From CAZFAT01 sp964517075 (GTDB taxonomy: Bacteria > Acidobacteriota > Vicinamibacteria > Vicinamibacterales > SCN-69-37), in assembly GCA_964517075.1 (NCBI GenBank), contig CAZFAT010000257.1, positions 1 through 19,076 of the forward strand: a stretch of 19,076 nucleotides of DNA, written 5' to 3'. Of this stretch, positions 6,083 to 13,600 are shown piece after piece. Position numbers and translations under genes: made by a program. The first letter of the stretch is position 1. The number at the start of each line of letters is the position of its first letter. The notes beneath the pieces were generated by a model. The model was not told the origin of the DNA. It did no database searches and saw nothing but the letters and a program-made list of their open reading frames with translations.

Positions 6083-7937
6083 GCTGTGCTCCTCGCACCG
6101 CCGCCGACCCGGTCAGCCGCGGACCGATCGCCGCGAGCGCGTGCTCGGCCGTCTCGGGCGATCCGTGAAATGACGTCATCTGCAGCCCGCTCGCGCGCTC
6201 GGCGAGCCAGGCCGCAATCTCGACTGTCACCGCCATCGCCTCGGCGGCCTCGTCCCGCGCCTGACGCAGACGCGGCACCAGCCACTCCGGCAGTCTGACG
6301 CCGACCACTTCGCTCGCCAGGAATTCCGCGTGGCGAACACCCTCCAGAGCCGCCACACCCGCGACCACCGGGAGACCGGCATCCTGGAGCCGGCTCAGCA
6401 CCGGTGCGAACGCCTCGACGTCCAGAATCGGCGGGGTCACGAAGAATTCGGCGCCAGCGTCTACTTTAAGCGCGATCCGTCGCCATTCGGCATCCATGTC
6501 CGCGGCAAACGGATTGACCACCGCCCCGATGTGAAACCTGGCCACGGCGCCCAACCGCTGTTCACCGAGGTCTAGACCACGATTCAGGTGAGCCACCAGG
6601 TTGATGAGGCCGATCGCGTCCACCTCGGGCTGCGGCCCGGCCTCCGGATGATTGCCGGGCCCCGCCGGCGTCCCGGTCGTCAGCAGGAGGTTTCTGAGCC
6701 CCATGGCATGTGCGGCGACCAGATCCGACTGCATCCCGATCAGCCGCCGGTCGCGGCAGACGACGTGCAGCATCGTTTCCGTCCCGCTCTGTTCGAGCAG
6801 GGCCGCAAGGGCGAACGCGCTGACGCGGGCGCCCGACTTCGGATAGTCGGGCACGTTGACCGCCACAGCCCCGAGATTCCGAAAACGCCGAGCCTGGAGG
6901 ATGGGACCGGCCACGTCGAGCCCGCGGGGCGCCGCGACTTCCACGACGATGGCGAACCGCCCCGCAGCGAGGGCGGCGGCCAGGCCCGACTTCTCGGGAC
7001 GACTGACCTCGACCGGGGCCTGGGACGGTGCTTCCACGGGCTCGACCGTGGCGACCCGTGCCACGGGACGCGCGCCTCGCACCGCCTGCACCATCTGCCG
7101 CGTGTGCTCGGGAGTCGTGCCGCAGCACCCGCCGACGAGCCGCGCGCCGGCAGCAATGAAGCGCTGGGCGTAGCTGGCCATGTATTCGGGAGAACTCAGG
7201 TACAGGCTGCGTCCGTCCACCTCCCGCGGCCGCCCGGCGTTGGGTTGGGCCGCCAGGCGTGCGTTCGACACCCGGGCCATGGTCTCGATCGTTTCAAGCA
7301 TCGCGGCCGGTCCGACCGAGCAGTTGACACCGACCACGTCGGCGCCGGCCTGCTGCAACGCGGTCACGAAGACGTCGGGCGGCGTGCCGTCCGGCGTGTG
7401 GCCGTCTTCCCCCGTCGTCACCTGGGCAACGATGGGGAGGGCGGAGACAGCACGCACCGCCCGAATCGTCGCAAGGATCTCGTGGACATCCCGGAAGGTC
7501 TCGAGCATGAAGAGGTCGACACCCCCCTCGACGAGGCCGCGGGCCTGATCGCGAAAGGCGGCCTCGGCTTCGTCGATGCCCGTCCGGCCCCACGGTTCGA
7601 TCCGCACGCCGAGCGGGCCCATCGATCCGGCGACCCACGCCTGCCCCGCCGCAGCCCGGCGCGCGATGGCGGCGCCTTCGCGATTGATGCGCACGACCTC
7701 GTCAGCCAGCGCGAAGTGGGCCAGTTTGAAGCGGTTCGCACCGAACGTGTTCGTCTCGATGACATCGGCGCCCGCACGCAGGTACTCGCGGTGGACGTCG
7801 GTGACCAGGTCGGGCCGTGTCAGATTGAGCTCGTCAAAGCAGCGGTTGAGAAAAACACCCCGCCCATAGAGCATCGTGCCCATGGCACCATCGCAGACCA
7901 GCACACGGGTGTCGAGGGCGTCGAGGAACCCCTGCAT
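6075..7937 (-). CDS. Bifunctional homocysteine S-methyltransferase / methylenetetrahydrofolate reductase-like fusion
   Basis: This 620-residue two-domain protein has the same layout as Bacillus YitJ. The N-terminal domain (about 1-290) is a homocysteine S-methyltransferase. It has DGAMGTML (16-23), ETNTFGAN (61-68) and the zinc ligands Cys206 in GVNCSVGP plus Cys271-Cys272 in GGCCGT. After a Pro/Val/Glu-rich linker (about 291-315), the C-terminal domain resembles the FAD-dependent MTHFR TIM barrel. It keeps VVEVAAPRG (331-339, with Glu333 aligning to the catalytic Glu of MetF) and KVDAGAEFFVT (491-501). Two normally conserved positions differ. The GD of the flavin loop is GT (Thr423), and the Gln after the conserved Thr (usual TQP/TQF) is Pro502. 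The methyltransferase half looks intact, but the reductase half may be altered. The gene lies 30 bp after nuoI. Confidence 0.88.
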   Translation of the reverse strand: MQGFLDALDTRVLVCDGAMGTMLYGRGVFLNRCFDELNLTRPDLVTDVHREYLRAGADVIETNTFGANRFKLAHFALADEVVRINREGAAIARRAAAGQAWVAGSMGPLGVRIEPWGRTGIDEAEAAFRDQARGLVEGGVDLFMLETFRDVHEILATIRAVRAVSALPIVAQVTTGEDGHTPDGTPPDVFVTALQQAGADVVGVNCSVGPAAMLETIETMARVSNARLAAQPNAGRPREVDGRSLYLSSPEYMASYAQRFIAAGARLVGGCCGTTPEHTRQMVQAVRGARPVARVATVEPVEAPSQAPVEVSRPEKSGLAAALAAGRFAIVVEVAAPRGLDVAGPILQARRFRNLGAVAVNVPDYPKSGARVSAFALAALLEQSGTETMLHVVCRDRRLIGMQSDLVAAHAMGLRNLLLTTGTPAGPGNHPEAGPQPEVDAIGLINLVAHLNRGLDLGEQRLGAVARFHIGAVVNPFAADMDAEWRRIALKVDAGAEFFVTPPILDVEAFAPVLSRLQDAGLPVVAGVAALEGVRHAEFLASEVVGVRLPEWLVPRLRQARDEAAEAMAVTVEIAAWLAERASGLQMTSFHGSPETAEHALAAIGPRLTGSAAVRGAQHG

Positions 7938-7967
7938 CGGGTGGGAAACCGGGCGGGTGGCCGGCGG

Positions 7968-8405
7968 TCAGCGCGCCGCGGCGGGCGCGGTGGCGGCGGG
8001 CACCAGCAGGTCCTGTTTGTCCCAGATGAAGTCCTGGTTGCTGTAGACCGCGAGTTCGTAGTCCTTGCCCATGAAGATGGCCGACACGGGACAGGCCTCC
8101 TCGCAGTAGCCGCAGAAGATGCACCGCATCTTGTGAATCTGGTAGACCGACGCGTAGCGGGGCCCCGCCTGCACGGTGCCGTCGTTCTCGGCGGCCTCGA
8201 GGTAAATGGCGTCGGCCGGACAGGCGACGGCGCAGAGTCCGCACGCCACGCACTTCTCCAGCCCGTTTTCATCACGCATCAGCACCTGCTTGCCCCGGTA
8301 TTTCGGGAACATCGGCACCTTCTCGTCCGGATAGTTCACCGTGGTGGGCTTCCGGAACATGTGCTTGAAGGTCGTCGCAAAGCCGATGAGGAACGGCCGG
8401 ATCAT
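7968..8405 (-). CDS. nuoI: NADH-quinone oxidoreductase subunit I (NuoI), orphan copy
   Basis: This 145-residue ferredoxin-type protein has two complete 4Fe-4S motifs, with cysteines at 52, 55, 58, 62 and at 95, 98, 101, 105 (CVACGLCAVACP and CIFCGYCEEACP). The N-terminus FATTFKHMFRKPTTVNYP and the YRGKQVL segment are typical of complex I subunit I, which carries the N6a and N6b clusters in the peripheral arm. The Ala-rich tail (135-145) is probably disordered. No other nuo gene is present in the window; the neighbours are an MTHFR-like fusion and a divergent sensor kinase. It could serve a complex I assembled from dispersed genes or be a stand-alone electron carrier. The upstream ribosome site is weak. 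Confidence 0.87.
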   Translation of the reverse strand: MIRPFLIGFATTFKHMFRKPTTVNYPDEKVPMFPKYRGKQVLMRDENGLEKCVACGLCAVACPADAIYLEAAENDGTVQAGPRYASVYQIHKMRCIFCGYCEEACPVSAIFMGKDYELAVYSNQDFIWDKQDLLVPAATAPAAAR

Positions 8406-8450
8406 AGGCGTTCATCATAACAAACCTGCCGCAAAGGGGCATATATTAAG
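8406..8450. promoter_or_regulatory. Divergent AT-rich control region between nuoI and the sensor kinase gene
   Basis: This 45-bp gap is the only regulatory space for both directions. It contains an AT-rich island (8441-8450) with TATATT at 8442-8447 on the plus strand and TAATAT on the minus strand, plus TATGAT (minus, 8419-8414) close to the nuoI ATG. No clear -35 hexamers are seen. The motif TAACAAACCT (8418-8427) recurs exactly within the response regulator gene at 10331-10340. The TATATT box lies so close to the GTG at 8451 that, if it is used, the kinase may start further downstream. Confidence 0.35.
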
Positions 8451-9779
8451 GTGTTGCCGCAGAATCCCGACCCGCTCACGCGCGAGGTGTTCCTCGCCAC
8501 GCTCATGGCCAAGACCGCCGTGGCGGCGATCCTCGCGACCATGCTGGCCCGCTTCCACTGGTTCCGGCGCATCCTGCTGACCGAACGCCGCGACTGGCCC
8601 GAGCGCCTGGTCTTTGCCGCCGGCCTCGGCATCCCGCTGACGCTCGGGGTCGCCGCCCGCATCATCATTCACTACGAGGCGGCCGACCTGACGCTGTCCG
8701 GGGCGTTTCTCGCGGGGCTCATCGCCGGCCCTTACGCCGGAGCGCTGGTGGGCGCCGGTGTCAGCCTCCCCGCGTTGTTCGCCCATGAATGGGCGACGCT
8801 GCCCTTCGCCGTCGGCTGCGGGTTTGCCGGCGGCGGCCTGCGCGAGGCCTGCCCGAAGGAGGAGATCTGGCGCTTCTCCCCCTTCTTCGTCACCAAGCTG
8901 CACCAGTCGGCCTGGCGGCTCGTCCGCAAGCTCCAGCTCGACTGGCAGATCATCCTCGTGATGGCCCCGGTCCTGCTGGAACTGCTCCGCCAGGACATCG
9001 GGCAGCGCTTTCCCGGCAGAATCTTCTCGTTGACCTCGACACCGCAGGAATGGTGGACGATGCTGCTGGTGATCCTGGCCACGGTGCTCGGCGTGGCCAT
9101 TCCGATCAAGATCTGGAACAGCGCCCGGATCGAGCATCGGCTCGCCGAGCAGGAGAAGCTGCTGCTCGCCGCCCGCGTCGATGCCCTGACGCATCAGATC
9201 CATCCGCACTTCCTGTTCAATACGCTGACGTCGATCTCGTCGCTGATCCGCTCGCAGCCGGAAACGGCGCGCTTGCTGATCGTCAAACTGTCGGGGCTGC
9301 TCCGTCGGCGGCTGCGGAGCCAGGAGCATTTCGTCACGCTGCGCGAGGAGCTCGATGCCGTCGACGAATACCTCGACATCGAGCGCGTGCGCTTCGGCCC
9401 CAGTCTCGTCGTGGACAAGGACATCGACGAGGCCAGCCTGGAGATCATGGTGCCCAGCCTGATCCTCCAGCCGCTGGTGGAGAACTCCATCAAGCACGGC
9501 CTGGCTCGCAAGGTCGGCGAAGGCCGCGTGTCCATCCGGGCGTCACGCCACGGGGACCATGCCATCATCGAGGTCGCGGACAACGGCGTCGGCATGCCCA
9601 GCGACCGGCTGCTCGCCTCGCACGGCCAGCCCGGCATCGGCTTGCGGAACGTCAACGAGCGGCTGCGCGTGATCTACGGCGAGAACTACCAGCTCAGGCT
9701 CCACAGCGTTCCCGGGCAGGGCACGCTGGCGCGGATTGAGATCCCGGAGCTCGTGGTGTCCGAGCGCGCGACGGCGTAA
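8451..9779 (+). CDS. LytS/YehU-family membrane sensor histidine kinase
   Basis: This 442-residue kinase has an N-terminal membrane region with hydrophobic stretches at about 14-34, 53-72, 83-107, 115-128 and 203-220. It resembles the multi-pass LytS-type sensor domain. A short linker leads to the His_kinase domain. HPHFLFN (251-257) carries the phospho-acceptor, most likely His253; the N-box is LVENSIKHG (342-350), and the ATP-binding boxes are DNGVGM (377-382) and GIGLRN (395-400). It should phosphorylate the LytTR regulator encoded 4 bp downstream. The signal is unknown; LytS-type kinases respond to membrane or envelope state or to small metabolites. The start taken is GTG 8451. No good Shine-Dalgarno supports it, and ATG 8505 is an alternative that would still keep the first membrane segment. 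Confidence 0.87.
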   Translation: MLPQNPDPLTREVFLATLMAKTAVAAILATMLARFHWFRRILLTERRDWPERLVFAAGLGIPLTLGVAARIIIHYEAADLTLSGAFLAGLIAGPYAGALVGAGVSLPALFAHEWATLPFAVGCGFAGGGLREACPKEEIWRFSPFFVTKLHQSAWRLVRKLQLDWQIILVMAPVLLELLRQDIGQRFPGRIFSLTSTPQEWWTMLLVILATVLGVAIPIKIWNSARIEHRLAEQEKLLLAARVDALTHQIHPHFLFNTLTSISSLIRSQPETARLLIVKLSGLLRRRLRSQEHFVTLREELDAVDEYLDIERVRFGPSLVVDKDIDEASLEIMVPSLILQPLVENSIKHGLARKVGEGRVSIRASRHGDHAIIEVADNGVGMPSDRLLASHGQPGIGLRNVNERLRVIYGENYQLRLHSVPGQGTLARIEIPELVVSERATA

Positions 9780-9783
9780 CCCG

Positions 9784-10569
9784 ATGGCGGCGCTCAGGGT
9801 CCTCGTCGTGGATGACGAACAGCTCGCGCGCGAGGAGTTGTGCTTCCTGCTCGGCCAGGTGGGGGGGGTCGAGATCCTGGCCGAAGCCGCCGACGGCGTG
9901 GGCGCCCTGCGGCTCGCGGGGGAACTGCGTCCGGACGTGCTTTTTCTGGACGTGCAGATGCCCGGCCTGAACGGGTTCGAGGTCGCGCGGCGGCTGATGG
10001 AGGCCGAGGTCCTGCCCCAGCTCGTCTTCGTGACCGCCTTCGACCAGTACGCGATTGACGCGTTTTCGGTCAACGCCGTCGACTACCTGCTCAAGCCGGT
10101 GGACGCCGAGCGCCTGGAACAGACCCTGGACCGGGTCCGGCGGCGGCAGGCCTCCGAGCAGGCCGCCCGGCTGTCGCTCGCGCCCGAGGACCTCGAGCGG
10201 GTCATCGACGCGGTCCAGGCGCGGCGGGGCCGCCGCGACCAGTTGGCCATCCGGGTCAACGGACGGTTTGTCCTCGTGCAGGCCGACGAGGTGATTCACG
10301 CCTCGGTCGTCGATGAGGCTATAGTCGTAGTAACAAACCTCGTGTCCGGGACGTCTAACTACAGGACGCTCGACGAGTTGCAGACCAGGCTGGACCCGGC
10401 CGTTTTCTGGCGTGTCCATCGGTCGCACCTGGTGAACATCACCAAGATCAAGGAGATTGTCCCCTGGTTCAGCCGGAACTACCTGTTGAAGATGAAGGAT
10501 TCGAAGGCGACGGAGATCCCCGTCAGCCGGTCGCAGACGCGCCGACTGCGGGAGTACCTGCAGCTCTAG
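9784..10569 (+). CDS. LytTR-family response regulator
   Basis: This 261-residue two-domain protein has a receiver domain at about 4-120. The acidic pair Asp10-Asp11, phospho-acceptor Asp56 in LFLDVQMP, Thr84 and Lys104 in LLKP are all present. The LytTR DNA-binding domain (about 150-261) has FWRVHRSHLVNI and the C-terminal PVSRSQTRRLREYL typical of the family. LytTR proteins bind imperfect direct repeats and are usually paired with LytS kinases, as here. ATG 9784 follows the kinase stop by 4 bp. An upstream in-frame start at 9736 would overlap the kinase heavily and is not preferred. Codons at about 10318-10367 (GCT ATA, GTA GTA ACA, TCT) are unusually A/T-ending for this GC3-rich gene. The target genes are unknown. 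Confidence 0.88.
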   Translation: MAALRVLVVDDEQLAREELCFLLGQVGGVEILAEAADGVGALRLAGELRPDVLFLDVQMPGLNGFEVARRLMEAEVLPQLVFVTAFDQYAIDAFSVNAVDYLLKPVDAERLEQTLDRVRRRQASEQAARLSLAPEDLERVIDAVQARRGRRDQLAIRVNGRFVLVQADEVIHASVVDEAIVVVTNLVSGTSNYRTLDELQTRLDPAVFWRVHRSHLVNITKIKEIVPWFSRNYLLKMKDSKATEIPVSRSQTRRLREYLQL

Positions 10570-10655
10570 AATCGGACCCCCACGCCGGCTCCCCCGAGCC
10601 GTCTGGCCTGACCTACGCCTTCCGGCCCCTGGATGCCCCGGCCCTCCCGACCGGG
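10570..10655 (+). other. Short leader between the response regulator and lepB
   Basis: These 86 bp hold no clear terminator and no -10/-35 pair. The lepB frame is open throughout the gap without an ATG, so the true lepB start may lie upstream of the TTG listed here. Read-through transcription from the kinase/regulator pair into lepB is likely. Confidence 0.4.
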
Positions 10656-11279
10656 TTGGCGGTGCCCACCGTCACGGCCCCCGTGCGATCCGCCGGGGCG
10701 GTCCCGGCGGCGTCGTCCCTTGCGCTCCGTGCGCCGGCCTCGCAGACGCTCGCCCGGGTTGGCGAGGAACTGCTGGCGTGGTTCCGTACGCTCGTGTCCG
10801 CCGCGGTCTACGCCACCCTGATCGTGACGTTCGGTTTCCAGGTCGCCCGGGTGGAAGGCCAAAGCATGGCCCCCACGCTCGAGGATCAGGACCGGCTGAT
10901 CGTGAACAAGTTCGCCTATCGTCTGCACGACCCCCAGGTGGGCGACATCGTGATGCTGCTCTACCCGGAAGACCCCAGCAAGTCCTTCGTCAAGCGCGTC
11001 ATGGGCGCCCCGGGCGACACCCTCCGCATCGTCGACGGCCGCGTCTTCCGCAACGACGTCCTCCTGCCCGACGACTACATCCCCGACGAGTTCCGGTCTC
11101 ACGATCAGTGGGGACCGCAGACCGTGCCCTCGGGCTACTACTTCGTGATGGGGGACCATCGGAACAACAGCTCCGACAGCCGGACGTGGGGCACCGTCCC
11201 GCAGAAGTACATCATCGGGAAAGTGCAGATTCGATGGTGGCCGATCGACCAGGCCCGCCTGTTCGACGACTGGGAATAG
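10656..11279 (+). CDS. lepB: Signal peptidase I
   Basis: This 207-residue type I leader peptidase cleaves Sec and Tat signal peptides outside the membrane. One membrane segment lies at about 44-62. It is followed by box B, VEGQSMAPTL (67-75 region) with the nucleophile Ser70, then box D, FVKRVMGAPGD (111-121) with the general base Lys113, and box E, GDHRNNSSDSR (166-176). No in-frame ATG precedes the catalytic Ser-Met, so translation must begin at a rare codon; TTG 10656 and GTG 10662 are the closest candidates. The N-terminal 40 residues before the membrane helix are Ala/Pro/Val-rich and may be overextended or partly untranslated. The gene follows the two-component pair in the same direction. 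Its TAG directly abuts the convergent acyl-CoA ligase stop, with no spacer. Confidence 0.9.
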   Translation: MAVPTVTAPVRSAGAVPAASSLALRAPASQTLARVGEELLAWFRTLVSAAVYATLIVTFGFQVARVEGQSMAPTLEDQDRLIVNKFAYRLHDPQVGDIVMLLYPEDPSKSFVKRVMGAPGDTLRIVDGRVFRNDVLLPDDYIPDEFRSHDQWGPQTVPSGYYFVMGDHRNNSSDSRTWGTVPQKYIIGKVQIRWWPIDQARLFDDWE

Positions 11280-13088
11280 TCAGGCGTACATCCGCTCGAT
11301 CAGATCGCGGTACCGCTCCTCGACAATTCGACGCTTCACCTTCATCGTCGGGGTCAGTTCGCCGGCGGCGACCGTGAACTCGGTCGCGAGCAGGGCGAAC
11401 TTCTTCACCCGCTCGAACTGCGCCAGGTCGGCATTGACAGCGTCCACGGCCTCCTGGAAGAGCGTGCGCACTAGCGGGTCCTCCAGTCGGTGGCGCGCCC
11501 GCTCGGCGTCGGCCCCGAGTGCCGCGCCCAGGGCCGGCAGATCGGGTAGCAGAATCGCCGCCGCGAAGTGGCGACGATCGCCAATCAGCACGGCCTCGGC
11601 AATCAGGGCATGTGCACGGAGGCGCGCCTCGATCGGCTGCGGCGCAATCTTCTTCCCGCCGGATGTGACCAGCAGCTCCTTCTTCCGATCGGTGATGCGC
11701 AGGTAGCCGTGCTCGTCGAGCGATCCGATGTCGCCGGTATACAGCCAGCCGTCGCGGACCACGGCGGCGGTCTCCTCGGGACGGTTGTAGTAGCCCCGCA
11801 TCAGGTTCGGGCCCCTGGTGAGGATCTCCCCGTCTGCGGCGATTGAGACGTCCACAGTCGGCAGGGGCGGCCCAACCGTTCCGAAGCGGGGTGCCTCCAG
11901 CGGGGCCACCGAAATGACCGGTGACGTCTCCGTCAAACCGTAGCCTTCCAGCAGAGGCAGCCCGACGCCGTGGAAGAACTCGGCGAGATCCACACGTAGC
12001 GGTGCGCTGCCAGACACTGCGAATCGAAGGCGCCCGCCCAGCCGCGCGCGGATCTTCGAAAACACGAGACGATCGGCCACCGCCGAGGCCAGCCGCAGTC
12101 GAGCTGGAAGCGGCCCGCCCGAAGAGCCACGCCGGCCGCGCTCGCCCGCGACACCGACCGCCCACTCGAACAGACGTCGTCGCAGGGGAGACCCGCTCCG
12201 GCCGCGCTCGAGAATTCGCGCGTGCAGTTTCTCGAAGACGCGGGGCACGCCGGTCATGACGGTTGGCCGAACGGCCTCGAGGTCGCGAGCCACCGTGTCG
12301 ATCGACTCGGCAAAGTACATCGACACACCGGTGGTCAAATACACATAGGCCACCATCCGCTCGAAGGCATGTGAGAGCGGCAGGAACGACAGGGCGGTGT
12401 CCTGTTCGCTGAGCGCCAGCACCTGAAGGATGCCCGTCAGGTTGGCTGTCAGGTTCGCGTGGGTCAGCATCACGCCACGGGGATTCCCCGTCGTCCCCGA
12501 GGTGTAAATGATCGTCGCGAGATCCTCAGGCCTGACGCGACGGACCGCGTCCTGGAACTCCCTCGCGATGCCCCAGCCGTCCACGATCCGCTGGTGACCA
12601 CGCGACGAGACATCCCCCAGCGAGAAGACGGGCAGACGGCCCGTGCTGTTGCTGGGCCCGTCCATGATCACGATCTGCCGAAGGGCAGGTGTGGAGGCGG
12701 CGGCCGCCAGCACCTTGCCGAGCTGTTCCGTTGTCGAGACGACCGCGACGGTCGCGCCACTGTCGGCGAGGATGAAGGCCACGTCCTCGACCGGGAGCGT
12801 CGGATAGACCGGCGTGGTGATCGCGCCCGCCGCCAGGGTGGCGAAGTCAGCAATCAGCCATTCGGGCCGGCTCTCGGACAGCAGCGCCACGCGGTCGCCG
12901 GCGCTCAGACCGAGCGCCGACAGGCCCAGGCTGAGGTCCCGCACGGCGTCGGCCAGTTGCCGCCCGCTCAGTCGCACGGCGCCGTCGGCGCGGCACCGGG
13001 CCACGAGGTCGGCTTTCGAGAACCGACCCGCCGCGAAGAGCGGCAGCTCGGCAATCGTTCGCGGCGCAGTCGGGACGGCGTCGTTCAT
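11280..13088 (-). CDS. Long-chain fatty acid--CoA ligase (AMP-forming, FadD15/FAA-like)
   Basis: This 602-residue ANL-superfamily enzyme activates fatty acids through acyl-AMP to acyl-CoA. The P-loop is YTSGTTGNPRG (195-205), motif A5 is EGYGLTETSP (381-390), and A7/A8 is YTGDIG (450-455) with RITDRKKELLVTSGGKK (464-480). The C-terminal TPTMKVKR segment holds the usual catalytic lysine region. I chose ATG 13088 because it overlaps the moaC stop as ATGA and gives a normal N-terminus. An in-frame start at 13346 would run 86 codons through moaC. The length fits FadD15-like eukaryotic-type ligases. Its place after CarD, PlsC, Rex and MoaC suggests acyl-CoA supply for lipid turnover or beta-oxidation under redox-linked control; the regulatory link is inference. 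Confidence 0.9.
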   Translation of the reverse strand: MNDAVPTAPRTIAELPLFAAGRFSKADLVARCRADGAVRLSGRQLADAVRDLSLGLSALGLSAGDRVALLSESRPEWLIADFATLAAGAITTPVYPTLPVEDVAFILADSGATVAVVSTTEQLGKVLAAAASTPALRQIVIMDGPSNSTGRLPVFSLGDVSSRGHQRIVDGWGIAREFQDAVRRVRPEDLATIIYTSGTTGNPRGVMLTHANLTANLTGILQVLALSEQDTALSFLPLSHAFERMVAYVYLTTGVSMYFAESIDTVARDLEAVRPTVMTGVPRVFEKLHARILERGRSGSPLRRRLFEWAVGVAGERGRRGSSGGPLPARLRLASAVADRLVFSKIRARLGGRLRFAVSGSAPLRVDLAEFFHGVGLPLLEGYGLTETSPVISVAPLEAPRFGTVGPPLPTVDVSIAADGEILTRGPNLMRGYYNRPEETAAVVRDGWLYTGDIGSLDEHGYLRITDRKKELLVTSGGKKIAPQPIEARLRAHALIAEAVLIGDRRHFAAAILLPDLPALGAALGADAERARHRLEDPLVRTLFQEAVDAVNADLAQFERVKKFALLATEFTVAAGELTPTMKVKRRIVEERYRDLIERMYA

Positions 13089-13600
13089 CGCTGTCGCGCG
13101 CGGCCGCGGCGATATGCCCCGCTCTGTCCGCCCCGCTTCTCCCGCAGTCGGATGGGACCAATCACCATCGACCGATCGACGGCCTTGAGCATGTCGTACA
13201 GCGTCAGGGCGGCCACCGACACCGCCACGAGCGCTTCCATCTCCACGCCCGTGCGGCCCACCACGCCCGCACGGCCGACAATGTCGTAGCCACGGCGCCG
13301 CGGCACGAACTCGACATCGATATTCGTCAGCGGCAATGGATGACACAGGGGAATCAGATCGGCCGTCCGTTTGGCAGCCAGGATGCCGGCAATTCTCGCG
13401 GTCTGAAGCGGGTCACCTTTGGCGACGGTGCGCCGGCGGATGGCCCGCAGGGCGATCGCGCTCATCCGGACTTCCCCGTCGGCGACGGCCTCGCGCACGG
13501 TCTCTGGCTTCTCCGACACGTTGACCATGCGGACGCGGCCGCGGGGGTCGACATGCGACAGCACGGCGGGCGCGGCCCGGCTGTCACGCCGTCTGCGCAT
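13085..13600 (-). CDS. moaC: Cyclic pyranopterin monophosphate synthase
   Basis: This 171-residue MoaC converts the 3',8-cyclo-GTP product of MoaA to cyclic pyranopterin monophosphate in molybdenum cofactor synthesis. Conserved blocks are LSHVDPRGRVRMVNVS (14-29), LIPLCHPLPLT (82-92), GVEMEALVAVSVAALTLYDM (118-137) and KAVDRSMVI (139-147), so the active-site residues appear complete. The tail after about 153 is basic and likely disordered. The ATG at 13600 lies within the last codons of rex (17-bp overlap), and the stop overlaps the ligase start (ATGA). No moaA, moaD, moaE or mogA is next to it, so this is an isolated cofactor gene embedded in a lipid/redox operon. Confidence 0.92.
   Translation of the reverse strand: MRRRRDSRAAPAVLSHVDPRGRVRMVNVSEKPETVREAVADGEVRMSAIALRAIRRRTVAKGDPLQTARIAGILAAKRTADLIPLCHPLPLTNIDVEFVPRRRGYDIVGRAGVVGRTGVEMEALVAVSVAALTLYDMLKAVDRSMVIGPIRLREKRGGQSGAYRRGRARQR

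Noticed and set aside
6588..8420. 610-codon plus-strand open frame
   Set aside because: It lies antisense to the homocysteine methyltransferase/MTHFR fusion and nuoI, which have strong family motifs. Its product is Arg/His/Gly-rich without recognisable domains, as expected from high-GC antisense frames.
8415..9497. 360-codon minus-strand open frame
   Set aside because: It is antisense to the LytS-type kinase, low-complexity in composition and without motifs.
13089..13346. N-terminal extension of the acyl-CoA ligase
   Set aside because: These 86 extra codons run through moaC in another frame. ATG 13088 gives an ATGA overlap and a normal ligase N-terminus.
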